A DNA stretch of 64,000 bases. Source: Smallanthus sonchifolius. Taxonomy: Eukaryota; Streptophyta; Magnoliopsida; Asterales; Asteraceae. The position numbers and the translations under genes are program-made. Positions 1-12,306 of this stretch are shown here, piece by piece (within the stretch, counting starts at the first letter, position 1; each line of letters starts with the position of its first letter). The stretch covers positions 12,099,272 to 12,163,271 of the forward strand of contig CM042038.1 in NCBI GenBank assembly GCA_023525975.1. The letters are read 5' to 3'. The notes under the pieces were generated by a model. The model was not told where the DNA came from and made no database searches. It saw only the letters and a list, made by a program, of their open reading frames with translations.

Positions 1-484
1 ACTATCGTTGCCACTGTTCTAATCATAATTATAAAATTCATTTTTTGATAAAATAATTTGTCATCTGCAATTGGTTTAACTGCCCAAAAGCGATTCTTTC
101 AAACGAGAATCACATGATCAATAAATATAAACTTCATTAAAAATATTCATCTGATATTAATAAAGAGAAATTAACTTATAATAAATATAAAGATGTAAAA
201 CATTTGAACATAGTCTCTTCTGTTCTGTTCTGTTCTATTCTATTCTATACCAAATGTAAAATTCCCAAACTCCATTCCAACATTTGCACAACCAATTCCT
301 CTCACAACATTTGCACAACCAATTCTGACTTCAGCCCATTATAGAAATCATATGATGAACAAAATGTGAGCCATACAGTTATAAACTATTCTGACTCCCA
401 AAAAAATCAAATTAAAACTTACCTTCACTGTTGCTATATCTGTCTGTCTGTCTGCACCTGCCCTTCATCTCATCATCATCTCTG
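1..484. other. 3' flank of the J-domain gene, no gene
   Basis: AT-rich sequence downstream of the minus-strand J-domain gene, probably including its 3' UTR. It holds a short imperfect pentanucleotide microsatellite of TTCTG/TTCTA units at about 212-248. A 27-bp unit containing ACATTTGCACAACCAATTC is directly duplicated at about 279-325. I see no open frame or RNA gene. Confidence 0.5.
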
Positions 485-2419
485 CTATGAGCTCTCATTA
501 GTTCCTGTTGATTCCTGAATAAGATCCATTGGAGTAGCTGCGGGATCAAGCTCGAGGCAACCTTTTGGAGCATTATGAGCCTCGGAACCCGTCAGCAGGT
601 ACTTGGGGACTTGATGTGAGAACCGAAACATTTCTTCTTTTCGAATTACTTTCACTTCAGTTTGGTCTGTATGCGGATGAAAAACAGTCCTAAATCCAGC
701 AAATTTGATAAGCGGGCTAACGGGCACACCTTGTTCTTCATTGTAGTCTTCAAGAACTTGTACCATGTCGTATTTGTGAATCACATCATCTGGAATGCTC
801 TCGTTCCAATCACGGGACCAGTTTCTGTAAAGGGCCCACACTTGCCCTTTTCTAGGATAAACTAGAACAGACCCGCGTGAGGATTTTGTCCACTCGACTT
901 TTTGAGAAAATGAATTCAGATTCTTGTAAACTTCGTGCCTCCCGATTCTAAATTCCCCTAAACTCTTGCAGAACCCGTGACCCAGCCAGTCAAATGAGCC
1001 AAATTCAGTGGTGGTTTTTGAGTTTAGCCAGCTAAGTTTCACCTTAAGTGGTTTTCTTGAAAGGACTTTATGAATTAACGCGTAGAAACGCGGCATTCCA
1101 TCATCGTCATCATAAGCAGACCATACTTGATTATCTTCAAATGAGTCTTTGGTTCGATCAAGGTCAAAATCATGAAAATCGGGATCAGGAACGTTCATTG
1201 CAAGTTGTTCACGTTCCTGCTCATCTTTTGTTGGACTATTTTGACTTACCTTGTTTTCTTTTGACTTTTCCATAGATTCCCATTCTTTTAACTTTTTATG
1301 AATCTCAGCTCTAGCCTTTCTCATCAGCATGTGTCGGGTTTCAAAAGGAGTCATCTCTCTACTTCTATTTACTGGATTATTTCTAGAATAGCCATATATA
1401 CTTCCAGTGCCAGCTAGCACACCATTTCCTGTTGACATCTGATACGGGATCTTAGCACCAGATGATTGACTTTCATCATCTGCCTTTCTCTTTTTCGAGG
1501 GCCACCCGGAATAGAACTCTTCACGTTCTCTTTTTAATCTGTCATTAACTTGCTGAATCACACTTGCAGCTTTTGATGCAGTAGACGGGTCTGTGTTAAC
1601 TCTCGGGACTGGTGGTCCAGGGTTTTGAGTGGCAGCAGTGGTTTTTCCATGATTGCTTGAATTTTGGTGTTGTTTAGGAGCAGTTGACTTTGGGAGGTTG
1701 GAGGGTGGTGGCATTTCTTTGGCGAGAAAAGGTTGGCGACAATTGGGACAAAGAAGGGTATGGTTGAGATATAAATTAAGATACTCGTAATGCATCTTGC
1801 ATCCATGACAGATGGTCCAGAAAGTATCAGTACGACGAGAATCAACAGGTGGTGCAGCCGGAGCTGGAGGGCGGACCACTGGCGGCACAGATCCAGGACC
1901 AGAAACATGATGACTCCGGATGTTTTGCTTTGTAGTGGCTTGTTTGGCGAAACTGTGGACCCCATTGGCGGCTGGTGGCGGACCGCCGCCACTTTGAGAT
2001 GGAACTTTTAAATGGAACCCTCTCATACTCCTCCTTTGATTATAATCTGTTCTTTTAGCTTTGTCAGACAACAAACTCCATGCTTCTGAAAGAAGTTTAA
2101 ATGCCCCATCTGCACCTACTGCTTTGTTTTTATCAGGGTGTAACATGAGAGCCAACTTTCTGTAATGTTTCTTAATCGTTTCATCATCATCGTTAGGGTT
2201 TGCACCAAGAACCCCATACCAATCTATTTCTCCACTTACTTTATTCTCTGAGGCAATATACACATCAAGAGTAGATAACATTTGAGAGATACCATCAAGC
2301 CCAGGATATAGGGTTTGGGCCTTCAAGATAAATTTCTTCGAGCCCGCATAGTCTTTTTCAGATAATTTCTTCTCAGCGATTGTTTTTGCCCTAATCGCCT
2401 CGTCTTTATTGCATTCCAT
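485..2419 (-). CDS. J-domain protein with C-terminal DUF3444
   Basis: A single-exon frame of 644 codons starting at the ATG at 2417-2419 (protein begins MECNKDEAIRAK). The open frame runs three codons further upstream only through a TTG, so this ATG is the natural start, and it matches the usual start of the family. The J domain is at about residues 66-130, with the Hsp70-stimulating HPD motif at about 94-96. A C-x2-C pair (CHGC near 204, CPNC near 224) looks like a small zinc ribbon. A basic SKKRK stretch near 308 may be a nuclear signal. DUF3444 fills about 410-615 (starts VPDPDFHDF). These features define the plant J-domain/DUF3444 co-chaperone family, whose clients are mostly unknown. From memory it resembles Arabidopsis At5g53150. 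No breaks are visible. The family call is secure; the cellular role is not known. Confidence 0.93.
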   Translation of the reverse strand: MECNKDEAIRAKTIAEKKLSEKDYAGSKKFILKAQTLYPGLDGISQMLSTLDVYIASENKVSGEIDWYGVLGANPNDDDETIKKHYRKLALMLHPDKNKAVGADGAFKLLSEAWSLLSDKAKRTDYNQRRSMRGFHLKVPSQSGGGPPPAANGVHSFAKQATTKQNIRSHHVSGPGSVPPVVRPPAPAAPPVDSRRTDTFWTICHGCKMHYEYLNLYLNHTLLCPNCRQPFLAKEMPPPSNLPKSTAPKQHQNSSNHGKTTAATQNPGPPVPRVNTDPSTASKAASVIQQVNDRLKREREEFYSGWPSKKRKADDESQSSGAKIPYQMSTGNGVLAGTGSIYGYSRNNPVNRSREMTPFETRHMLMRKARAEIHKKLKEWESMEKSKENKVSQNSPTKDEQEREQLAMNVPDPDFHDFDLDRTKDSFEDNQVWSAYDDDDGMPRFYALIHKVLSRKPLKVKLSWLNSKTTTEFGSFDWLGHGFCKSLGEFRIGRHEVYKNLNSFSQKVEWTKSSRGSVLVYPRKGQVWALYRNWSRDWNESIPDDVIHKYDMVQVLEDYNEEQGVPVSPLIKFAGFRTVFHPHTDQTEVKVIRKEEMFRFSHQVPKYLLTGSEAHNAPKGCLELDPAATPMDLIQESTGTNESS

Positions 2420-2429
2420 GAGTTTCAAT

Positions 2430-4000
2430 GGTAACTCTCTAGGTATTGAAGGCTAAAAGTTAATAGTCTTTCCTTTTTTGATAATTGGTAGGGGTAAATC
2501 AGTCAAAATACCTGAGGTAGAGCCAAAATAAGGGAAAAAACATTATACTTATTTAGAGGATCATGACATTGAAGTACTAAAACGTTCAAAAGAGACAGGC
2601 CACGTCCAGAAAAGAAAGTAATAATGACAGTTTTATTAGCGGTGGCACACGTCAAAAAATAGGTTTTTTTTTGTGGAGCCAGGGGTCTCACTAGAGCAGC
2701 CTCTCTATCCCCTGGGATAAAGGAGAGTTTTGCCCTCATCCCACCATCCTTGGTTTAAAAAAGCGCTAGGCGAGGCGTTTCGGTCCCAAAATCCGAGGCG
2801 CCACGCCTCAGGCGCGAGGCGAGGGCTTCACGTATGCGAGGCGCTAAGCTAAAAAAGTAATAAAAAATTTAGTAACATTCTTAAAACCTCCCATTAAATG
2901 TTGTTTCAGTCTAAAAACTCCTCCTTTTGAGTAATTTTCACAAAACTTGCAAGAAAAACAACTTAAAAAACTGATTTAAGTAAAGAGGAACTAAAATTGG
3001 AACTCAAATTCATAAAAAAACAGTGAAAAAAAGGCAAAAATACATGAAGCGCGCCTCACCTCGCCTCGCCCCTCAAGCCTGAGGCGGCGCCTCAGGGCGC
3101 TTCATGTATATGGGGCGCCTCACCCATTTGAGGCGTTTTGTTCAGCGCCTCACGCCTTATGCAGCGCCTCATGGCGCTTTTTTAAACCAAGCCACCATCC
3201 CCAAACACGTCAAAAAAAATTTTTGTTTGTTTATCTACTATTGGTGGCACGATAATAATCAAGGGTATCTCTTCTATTAAGTAAGATATGGTCAATTGAA
3301 GACATCATGTCATCTTGTAGTATGTTTGTAACTGGTTTTCTTTTTACAAAAGAAATTAAGATGGAATGAGTATCTCTTCTATTAGGTAAGCACAATTCAA
3401 GTCATGTCATAATCAAGCAGTTACATCACGATAAGATCACTCTAACCCAAGTTCATCGGTTCATCAAACAATTTTCGATCTAATTCCGTTTCAAAGTGTA
3501 TAGTTATCAAAAACCCTAACATGCGAAAAATCACCCAAATCTTATGCCTATAGAAACCCTAATTGTGTATATCTACACCAAGTGCACAACCTAATCAATG
3601 ATCACAGATACAGTATATCAACTATGACATAGAACCTATTTATTTTAATTCAGATTCAAATTTTGGACCAAATTAAGAACAACACCGAACAAATAATCGC
3701 CACACCTAAAATCCAAAATTAATAAATTCGGTGATGAAATAGCCACCAAAATTGAAACGAGATCCAAGTTATAAACACGGAACATGAATCAAAACTGCCT
3801 AGATTCAAAATAATTGAAATTGAAACCCTAGATTCAAAATTCGTAAAATGTAAGTGAAATTGGAAACAAAAGAGTAAATTACCAGTTAATATACGAAGGA
3901 ATTTGAATCAGGATACGAATGATTTGATTATTCTTTGACCTGTGTAATTTTCCCACCAAATTGCAACGGAGAGGAATGGACCGAAGCCAATTTTGGTCAA
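2430..4000 (-). promoter_or_regulatory. Putative 5' UTR, leader intron and promoter-proximal region of the J-domain gene
   Basis: No coding frame. On the minus strand an acceptor-like ATACCTAG/AGAG lies about 20-30 bases upstream of the ATG, and a donor-like TTAACTG/GTAATTT lies near 3891. A leader intron of about 1.45 kb, containing the MITE at 2750-3191, is therefore plausible, with a leader exon at about 3892-4000. This is inference from splice consensus only; transcript data would decide it. Confidence 0.35.
2750..3191. mobile_element. hAT-type MITE with GC-rich GAGGCG core
   Basis: A 442-bp element with 18-bp terminal inverted repeats CTTGGTTTAAAAAAGCGC at both ends. It is flanked by a perfect 8-bp duplication CCACCATC (2742-2749 and 3192-3199). 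The subterminal parts are rich in GAGGCG/CGCCTC units that can fold back on each other, while the centre is AT-rich. An 8-bp duplication fits the hAT superfamily. There is no coding capacity. Confidence 0.85.
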
Positions 4001-4099
4001 AATTCAGAAGTCAAAACCCCTCAAACAATGACTGAAGAACAATCAACCTTTAACATGCTACAAAAAAGAAAATAAAATTAGAAACCTATACATACCAAT

Positions 4100-5563
4100 A
4101 TAAACAAGGGGTAGAGATGGGCTTGATCTAGTTTTTGACTCAACCCTAAAACAATTAACTTAACCATGGTTAGTTTTTTACCATGGTTGAGTTAGGATCT
4201 TATTCCAAGAAAAAAAATTATACACTTTTAGTAAATTACAATACTACCCTTTTAAATATTATATAATTGATTTATACACTATTAAACTTAACGCGTATTA
4301 TACATGTCGGTGTATAAGACAATGTTAGTGATTTATTATTTTAAAGATAAATAATGTAACTATACGTTTAATCTTTATTTTTTTTCATATTATCAGTTAG
4401 TCAGACTATTTTAGATGCAAGTAAAATTTTGAATGTAAATCTACAAAATAATAGAATTGTTAAATGAAATTACTTATTTTCAGATATGTTAATTTGATTA
4501 AAATTGAATGGACTAAACTTGAGAAAGATGGTCCTCCTACTCCTTTAATTGTGTGTGACAAGGGGGACACCATATTGTTGTACATGTTTATTTTATTTGT
4601 TATATGATTAATGATACAAATATTAAGCCATTATTTTTCATGGACTTTCTTTCCTAGTGTTATGGTGTTCTTTTGCCATCCATCATGTTTACCCAAAAGT
4701 TGTTAATAACAAAATGAAATTAATCAAACATTCAAACCATTTAAATCAAATTATATAGATGATGAGTTGTTTTGAGATTAGTTTTAAACCGCTATTTTAG
4801 CTTCTATTATTTTTTTGTTTTTCTATTTTTTTTAAAATATGTAGTTATATATATTTATACTATGTTAGAAATCCATGTATAACTAGGGTAAAATAAATCT
4901 AACTTGTTGTAAACTAACAATTTCTATAAAAATTTGTATGTTGGATGTCATCAGGCATTAGTGAAATGAGAAATATGGAAGATTTAACAACTATAAATAA
5001 CAAATTATAAATATTTAAAAATTATAAAATTATATTTTAAGATAAGATATAATTAAAATCGACTTATGATTTGATAAATTTTACTAAAATATTAGAATAA
5101 ATTTTAGATATTTAATTATTTAAAATCATTATAATTTAATAGGAGAGAGAGTTGTTTAATGAGACAGGAAACAAAAATTTAAACTTCGCTAAAAGTCGAA
5201 ACGTGATAAATAAAATTATTCGTTTATTATAATAAGGATTGTACAAACTAGCAATTTTAAAAATGAGATAAATAAACAAACCGAAAAGACACAGGTTGCT
5301 TGATATATGGCACACCAAATGCAGTAAAGATCTGGTTCTGATTTAACATCTCAGAAACACTTGGATAAATCCATAAATCAAAGTTTGAAAGATTTCAGAA
5401 AATGAAAATGGAAATGTTGTCATTATTATAAGAATGTAAGATTAATGAAAACCAACGGATGGAAAATTTACACATTCAACACCAAGTCTTTCTCCATTCA
5501 CTTAATATGAGAACAAACACACCCTCCTATCAACAATTAAATACCTCAATATCATCAAACCAT
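4100..5563. other. Intergenic AT-rich DNA between the J-domain and PP2C genes
   Basis: No supportable gene. A small inverted repeat around 4160-4200 contains AACCATGG on both arms and may be a MITE remnant. The part nearest 5564 should include the PP2C 3' UTR. Confidence 0.4.
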
Positions 5564-8500
5564 TCACCCATCATTCGGACCACTCTTGGTTACTGCTTCA
5601 GTTTGGGTTTGTGGTCCGGGTGGTTCAGTTTGGGTTTGGGCTTCCGTTATGATTTCTGCTTCAGTTTCCATTTGGGGTTCGGTTTGGGATTGCAATTCCA
5701 TTTCAGTATCAGATTGGGTTTGGGTTTCGGGTTGTGGTTTAGTTTCTAATTCATGGTGGAGCCTGACTACAATGCAGGTGATGTTGTCGGCGCTTCCACG
5801 GCTAAAAGCAGTCTCTGTCAACTTTCTAGCTGCTGCTTCAGGTTCTTCTTCCAACAGTGCTAGTGAGACAGCATCCTACAAAGGAGACGAAAGAAATTAC
5901 AATCTGATTAAATGTAAAATTCAATTGCATAACCCAAAATATTGAAAGAGTTTTTGGTGAACAAATAAGAAAACTCGGGTCATCGAACAGTATGACATCG
6001 ATGATATACCTCGTTAGGTACAACATCCCAGAGACCATCACTTGCGAGAATAAGCAATTCAAATTCTTCATCAAGTTCTTGTTCCTGAAAAAAAAAACAT
6101 GAAGAGTGAAAAACAGTATAAACCTTTTCATGGGAGGTTAAGGCATCAAGAATCAATAGGCATTAGGTTACCATATATATATAGATTTTGTTTTTTGAAC
6201 AGTAGACCATCAACCGGTTTTTAAGTTATTCATATATGTGTGCTAAATTGTAAAGGATATTTAGCGACTAGCCAGCTTCTTAAACAAATCAAAGTGAGAG
6301 AAGAGGCTTAATACTGCATAGTTCAGACGGCCTCTAGAGCAGCACTATGCATGGACTTTAAGAACAGTAGATTTATGAAGCGAAGATATGGTGCATAATA
6401 CATGATGGATAATAAGATACCAAATTCTAAAAAATCAAGCGGTGTGTTTTTGCTTATCTACAAGATACAAATGTGAGGGTATATACAACTCTACAAGTAT
6501 ATATACACATATAGATAGATATGTATTTCTGTGTGATATGTATGTTTTGTACACATACAGACATGTGTGTGTGTACACACACGTATCTTTGGGAGTGTTT
6601 AATAGAGAACCAATTTTAAGTAAAGAACCACGTAAGCGCTGATCAGAAGTAGTGAGATATAGATAGGCCGTTATGCGGTTACATAACTGGCTTATATATC
6701 GTATTTAAAGCGATAAGTACTTGTGTTTATGCAGTTCTCACAATTCTCTACTTGAAATTGGTTCTGTATTGAACATCCCTCTATATGTGTTTGCATGTAT
6801 CTATATATATGAGTGTACATATATATCCATATCTTTGTATTTATCTATATACAAATGTATGTATGGATGCATGTATGCATGTATATATGTATGTGTGTGC
6901 ATCTAAATATGAGTGTAAACATATCCATGTTTGTGTATTTATCTCTTTACATATGTAACTATGTATGTGTGTACCCAATAAAAGAATAGAACCAACTTCA
7001 TGATTGCAATAGATTATTATAAGCCATTAGTTGTGAGTACTAGATGAGTTGATTCTGACGCTTGGTGGATGATCACTTAACCAGATTGAAATTTTATATT
7101 GATCTTCCTTCATGATACCTTTATCTAATGATCTTTTCCATCAAACCATGATTAACCGGAATTAATAATGTGAATATCAAAAGGGTAAAATACAAAGTCT
7201 GTGGAGATTGCACATCAATCGCAGCAATTTATTTGTAACGAACTAACGATGATTCGGGAAATAAGTTATTTTTACATAAAAAAACTTCCCTAAAGAGTAG
7301 ATGTTGCACTTTTAACGGGATATTCCAAAAATGCACAACGTATGTTATGATCCAAATGAACACGCGTAAAACACGTATTTAACTGAAAACGTCACAATTT
7401 ACATTCATGTCAAACTAAATCAATACAAAGAAAAAAAATGCTTTGATGAATACCTGGATTTCAGGTTCTGCCACAACAAATTGCTTCAGCATACGGTTTC
7501 CAAAAGCACGAGACATCGCCAAAACACCTCCAACCCTCCAAGTACCTAGAAAGAATACAAAAGTGAAGATTAGAAATCCACAAATTAACCATGAAATGGT
7601 AATCAGTATCTATTAAAAAACATAATTAACAACATTGCCGTCTCACCTGCCCACATCACAACTCCACCAGCATTTTCAATTCTTTTCCTCTCATCACTTC
7701 TATTTGGCTTGTGATCCTCGGAGAGAGCGATAGCTGTCAATAAAAAAATATGAATATTCTTAAACAACATAAATGGAATATATCAAGCTCATTTAAAAAA
7801 TGACAAAAATAATCTGGAAATTACCTTTGCCTGCCTTTGATATGACAGTCCTAGAATCTCCAACATTAGCAACATACAAATGATTACCAACCAAAACTGC
7901 TGTTGAAGCAGTAGAACCATCATCACGAAATGTATCCTTTCCAGACTCCAAAAAATCTGAGTCGGTTTGTTGATAAGTCTCACCTGTGAATTCATTCAAT
8001 TCTGTGGGTCACTTCTATTTACATTAAAAGATCAATTTTATATATGAAAAAGTAGTAAGTTGTGATAAGGACTCACTTATTGCCAATCTGGTGTTGGCCA
8101 AAAATTCAGGATGATTCATGAGGTTCTTAAAAAGATTTTCTTTTAAATACTCAGCTGCACGTGAACCACCATGACCTACACAAAACCAACCATCTTTCAG
8201 AAAGAAATAAAAGAAAGTACTAATGCATTATTTTAGTATTTGTGGGTAAAAAAGATTTTACTATATGAAGTGCCTAAAATCCTAAACATACTAATATGTA
8301 AATACAAGTGAGCAACTAGTATTTAGTGATTATTTTCCATGTTCGTCTCAAAATGCTTTATTTCTGTTTTATCATTTATGTATAGCTAGTCCCCCATTAA
8401 TGATATGTGACCAATTCATTGATGCAAGCTCATCATTTAGTTGCCATTTTGAGAAATTAAACCTTTTCAAAGTAGGTAATTGCGATTGCACATACACAAT

Positions 8501-10326
8501 TTTGGTCCATGTCATATGGCGTCATGTTAATTTGTTTTGTAGGCACGCTTTTCTAGAGCATGTGTCTTGTTACAACATTAACCTAAACCTTGGTGTTTTT
8601 GCTTACGTGGATCCAACTATTGAGTATTCATGCCAATGGATGAAAATATGTGCATGATTGTGATGAGAAAACAATTTGTCAAGATAAGTGCATGCTTGAA
8701 CATGAAAATCAGCTAAATAAATGATGATTCGAGTACTTCGAATGAAAACTATCGTCAAATGTCAAGTATAGAATTTGAATGGTGGTTTCATGGCTTTGGG
8801 TGTACAGCAAATTTTTTTCTTCCTGTCTTTAAATTTCCAAAGAAATAAAACAAAAAAATGGACGGATAAATCAGCATGCACATTTATAGGAATTAGCCAC
8901 CTCTTCCTCAAAAAAAAATAACAAATTTTATTTTAAAGATTGGTGAGAAAGAATATAACCATCAAATATTCCAAATAGGCAGACCGTCTGCCCATTTATC
9001 TTGCAAGTCTTGACGTCATAGAAATCCTCCATGCTAGCTCTTTTACCTCTGAAACTTGAATAACCACAGCTCAACTTTCCGTCTTCACTGTCAATAAGAA
9101 GTCAGGATGAAGACATGTAAGCAAAAGAAACACACAAACATATAGTATATAAGTTAGAGAAGCATTAAGCAAAATATTTAGCAGGAATGGTTTTCATTTA
9201 TCAGATGCTACTTTCTTGTTGACTCTGAAACAATCTAACCAATCAGTCAACACTTAAACAAACTAGAAAAGGATACGCTTTAATAAATAAATATGTAGCT
9301 TTATAGCTTTTCTTCAAAAAAAAACTATTTTTCGTATATACAATATATTTCCCTACTCAGTTATTAGAATCACTATCTTTATACACTTCATCACTTTTAT
9401 CCATCCCCCTCATGCACCAAAGAATACTACTCTCCTTTGATGTGTACTAATTCGACTGTGTCCTTGCAGATAAAAGGAACACCAGGAAGACATTTTGTGA
9501 AAAAATAAAGTAGTTAGTAAATAAGGTGAAATAAATGGTACTGATATAGTAAATAAGGTGAAATAATGGGAAAAAATGTCAATAAATGGTACTGATATAT
9601 TAATTAAAAGCCATTTGATATTTTATAAAACCACTACGGAAACAGATCTGTTAGGATAGCAAACTTATGGTAGTCACGAGCTCACTTAAAGCAATGCACC
9701 TCAATACTAGAATCAATAGTTCACAATGTTGGTACAAGAACTGCTCGTGTGAAAAATATGAGACTAAGGTACCAAATACTCGTGAAGACGCTCAATCGTT
9801 AAATACAAATTAGCCTTCTAATTGAGAAAGAAAAATGAAGAGAAACGATAATCCTTCCTTTTGTGCGCACTATCTCTTTCGTTCTCACAAATCCATGCAC
9901 ATTCGTTCTCACAAATCCATGCACAGAATCACTTTCAAGTTAATAGACAAATATCACTGCAAAATTTATGCTATATGAAAATTTTTCACACTCCACTAGA
10001 AATAAAAGAGACTAAAACAAGGTTTCCGTGAAGTAGCAATTTAGCAAATAATAAAAAGGAAATCACCTCTTCCAACCTCCACTTGCATAGCCGCCATCAT
10101 CAACCTTCTCTGATGAATTACTGGTGGTCATACCACGGTTTGCCGTTGCACTGGCATCCACCATCATTTTCCTAACGGATGGAAATATTCGATCAGAAGA
10201 AAACCTTACTGCCGAAATAGTCTTCGCACTTCTTAAATTTGCAAACTGCACCAACCCTCTTGAGACTTTCTGAATATATTTCCCAGCTTGCAGAATCACT
10301 GTCTTGAGATAACTGCTGCATACCAT
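5564..10326 (-). CDS. Protein phosphatase 2C, PP2C76-like, 8 coding exons
   Basis: Exons on the minus strand: 10326-10067, 9087-8960, 8175-8077, 7983-7825, 7733-7647, 7545-7454, 6084-6010 and 5875-5564. All introns are GT-AG, the phases agree, and the total is 403 codons plus stop. The enzyme is a metal-dependent Ser/Thr phosphatase. Visible PP2C motifs in order are RASMEDFYD, FDGHGGSRAAEYL, DDGSTASTAVLV, VANVGDSR, DHKPNRSDERKRI, GGVLAMSRAFGN, LASDGLWDVVPNE and GSADNITCIVV; the metal-binding aspartates are present. The N-terminal 80 or so residues are basic and poorly conserved. The last exon adds a tail of about 70 residues of Gln/Thr/Glu/Pro repeats (TQTQ, TETE), a known style in the Arabidopsis PP2C76 (At5g53140) group. 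The start at 10326 (MVCSS) resembles that group. The substrate is unknown. Confidence 0.92.
6440..6970. repeat. Low-complexity TATATG/TGTATG repeats in the sixth coding intron of the PP2C gene
   Basis: Within the 1369-bp intron between 6085 and 7453 there are two stretches (about 6478-6570 and 6781-6970) of alternating purine-pyrimidine repeats such as TATATACACA and TGTATGTATG. Between them an imperfect inverted repeat pairs GAGAACCAATTTTAAGTA (about 6605) with TACTTGAAATTGGTTCT (about 6750). It could be a small degraded MITE; no target duplication was recognised. Confidence 0.5.
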
Positions 10327-11250
10327 TTAAGATTCCACAGGCCGGTTTGTCCTTATCAGCAAAATTTAACCTTAAAAAACCAAAAAAAGGTCTAAACACA
10401 TCACAAATCTACCACATTCCATATAACAACAAGGTACTTGTGTGCACCAACAAACTTCCAACAACTTAATCTGCTATGCATGGTATATTTATATGTATCT
10501 TGCAATTCGGACGCGTGGTAATAAAAATGTTGCTAGCATAGATGGAATTTCTTAAACAACAATGCAACTCCCAAACCAGTTACCTAGTTGCTCAATGCTC
10601 ATATAACTTTTTATGATATGCAAAAATCAGCCATAAAATACTAATAGCATCAGATGCTAAAATTAAGGTTAATAAATCAATCATAGTTGCATCTCAGAAC
10701 CTGCATCCTATAAATTCGAATATAATTGGATATACGAACGATAATGTGAAGGTTCAAACTCAATCGTGATTAAATTAAATTATACAGCTACATCTTCAAA
10801 TAATCAATCTCCATTTTCAAATTAACATATTAAATCCGCAAGAACCATAATCTAAAACAGATTCACAAATAGTACGAATCGATCTAAGACGGAATCAAAT
10901 GTAAGGAAACTCACAAATCGAATTGCAAACGTTTGAAATCTAAAGCAACAATAAACAAGTGATCTGAATCTGAAAAAACAATAGAAGCTTACAGCGTTTC
11001 AGAGTGATTTGGTCATGAAAGTGAAAAGCAACAACAGATCTAGCAACATGATTAGGGAAGAAGAAGAGGCAGGATCGGAATCTGAGATGCAGATACAAGA
11101 TCAGAGAGAATCTGAAACCCTAGAAACGGGAAAAAATGAAGTATGGGGATTCGACAGAAAGAGAAAGAGGACTATTTTGGGTGTTTTATTTATTTATTAT
11201 GTCTTGTGTGGCAGCAGTAGCAGTGAGCTCTGTCACCGAATAAGTCTGCC
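10327..11250 (-). promoter_or_regulatory. Putative 5' UTR with leader intron and promoter of the PP2C gene
   Basis: No coding frame. An acceptor-like TTTTTTAAG/GTTAAA near 10371 and a donor-like ACGCT/GTAAGC near 10992 suggest a leader intron of about 620 bp. The leader exon would be about 10993-11180, a pyrimidine-rich minus-strand sequence containing CTAGGGTTTCAGATT. The AATAAATAAATAAA stretch near 11190 could be a weak TATA region. All of this rests on consensus only. Confidence 0.35.
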
Positions 11251-11544
11251 ATGTGGCACTCTCGTCTCTCCACTCTAATCGGGTCTGGGTTTTTCAATAT
11301 TTCCATTCCCATAGTTATAACTGTCGAGTTTTTTAGTTTAGCGTTAGTCAAATGACTTTTTAAATGGAAGGTTATCGGTTCGAGTCTTGTGTTGGACAAA
11401 ATATTCTAGATTGAGTCAGGAGGTTATCTCAATGAGTTTTCTCCTAAATTGTGTGAGTTCAGGTCACCACGTTTCTGTTCTTCAGACGAAAAGGTGATCC
11501 GTTTAAAGGCAGTTAATCATATAATTATTAAGAATCTAATTTAC

Positions 11545-11730
11545 TGTCAAAGGCATAATAGCCCAGCGACATCTTGGTGGTGGGATAAAGATCTTTCTGG
11601 GTTCGAATCACAAGAGGGGTTTTTCCAGAAAATTGGGTTTTCTCCTTAATTGGTGTTGAAATATGATCGGGTGGTACCACTGGTGATACGAAGTGATCCG
11701 TCAGTGATCCAAATTAGTCGTTAAAAAAAA
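11545..11730 (+). mobile_element. tRNA-derived SINE
   Basis: A 186-bp unit with an A-box-like GCGACATCTTGGTGG, a B-box GGGTTCGAATC and a 3' end in GTTAAAAAAAA. It is flanked by the direct repeat CTAATTTAC at 11536-11544 and 11731-11739. A second, older B-box (GGTTCGAGTC) lies about 225 bp upstream near 11377 and may be another copy. Orientation follows the A to B box order and the A-rich tail. Confidence 0.6.
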
Positions 11731-11845
11731 CTAATTTACCAAAATTTGATAATATGTATATCTTATTATTTATTAGCAACACATCTATCTAGTTAAAAAA
11801 TATTATATATCTTCACATTAAAATAATTTATATAATATAGAATAA

Positions 11846-12306
11846 CTAGTTTTTTCCCCGCGCTTCGCGGCGGGAGTTTGGTCATTCTTCCCCGCATAAC
11901 CATAAAAGCGCATACCGATATGCATTCTTATAATACCAATATCCGCAATGATTTTAATTTTGCCTCGTCGAAAGCATAAAAGCGAATACCAATACTGGCA
12001 ACAATGTTATTCGCTCATAATCTGTTCAATTCCTCACGGTACCTCAATGGTAACGACGTCCGCTATAGTCTACGATACAAAATAAAACTCTATTTTAAAT
12101 ACAACTCCTTTTTCAAAAAAGGTTATATCGGAACGTTAACAAAAAAAAATTAAAGACATCTGCACAATCCGTTTTTAAAAAAAATTAATAAGCGAAAGTT
12201 ATTATAGAAAAACGAAATCATTAGAAAATGAAACAGGTTAAAAACGTATACTATATAGTATGAGGGGTGCAAAATAAAAATTGAAAAAAAAAATAAACTT
12301 ACTATT
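11846..12306 (-). mobile_element. Helitron-like 3' terminus and adjoining DNA
   Basis: Read on the minus strand, the sequence has a GC hairpin (stem CCGCG/CGCGG at about 11860-11873), then an A-run, then a terminal CTAG at 11849-11846, followed by host T. Hairpin plus CTRR plus T is the signature of a Helitron 3' end. The 5' TC end was not located; the element would extend right, past the solo LTR at 12307, perhaps to about 12940. No Rep/helicase coding is seen, so it would be non-autonomous. Confidence 0.45.

Noticed and set aside
2426..2428. Start of the J-domain protein three codons upstream
   Set aside because: The codon there is TTG; the first ATG in frame is at 2419 and matches the family start.
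5459..5945. Plus-strand frames opposite the PP2C tail
   Set aside because: Mirror of the Gln/Thr repeat coding on the other strand; the minus-strand reading continues a complete PP2C.
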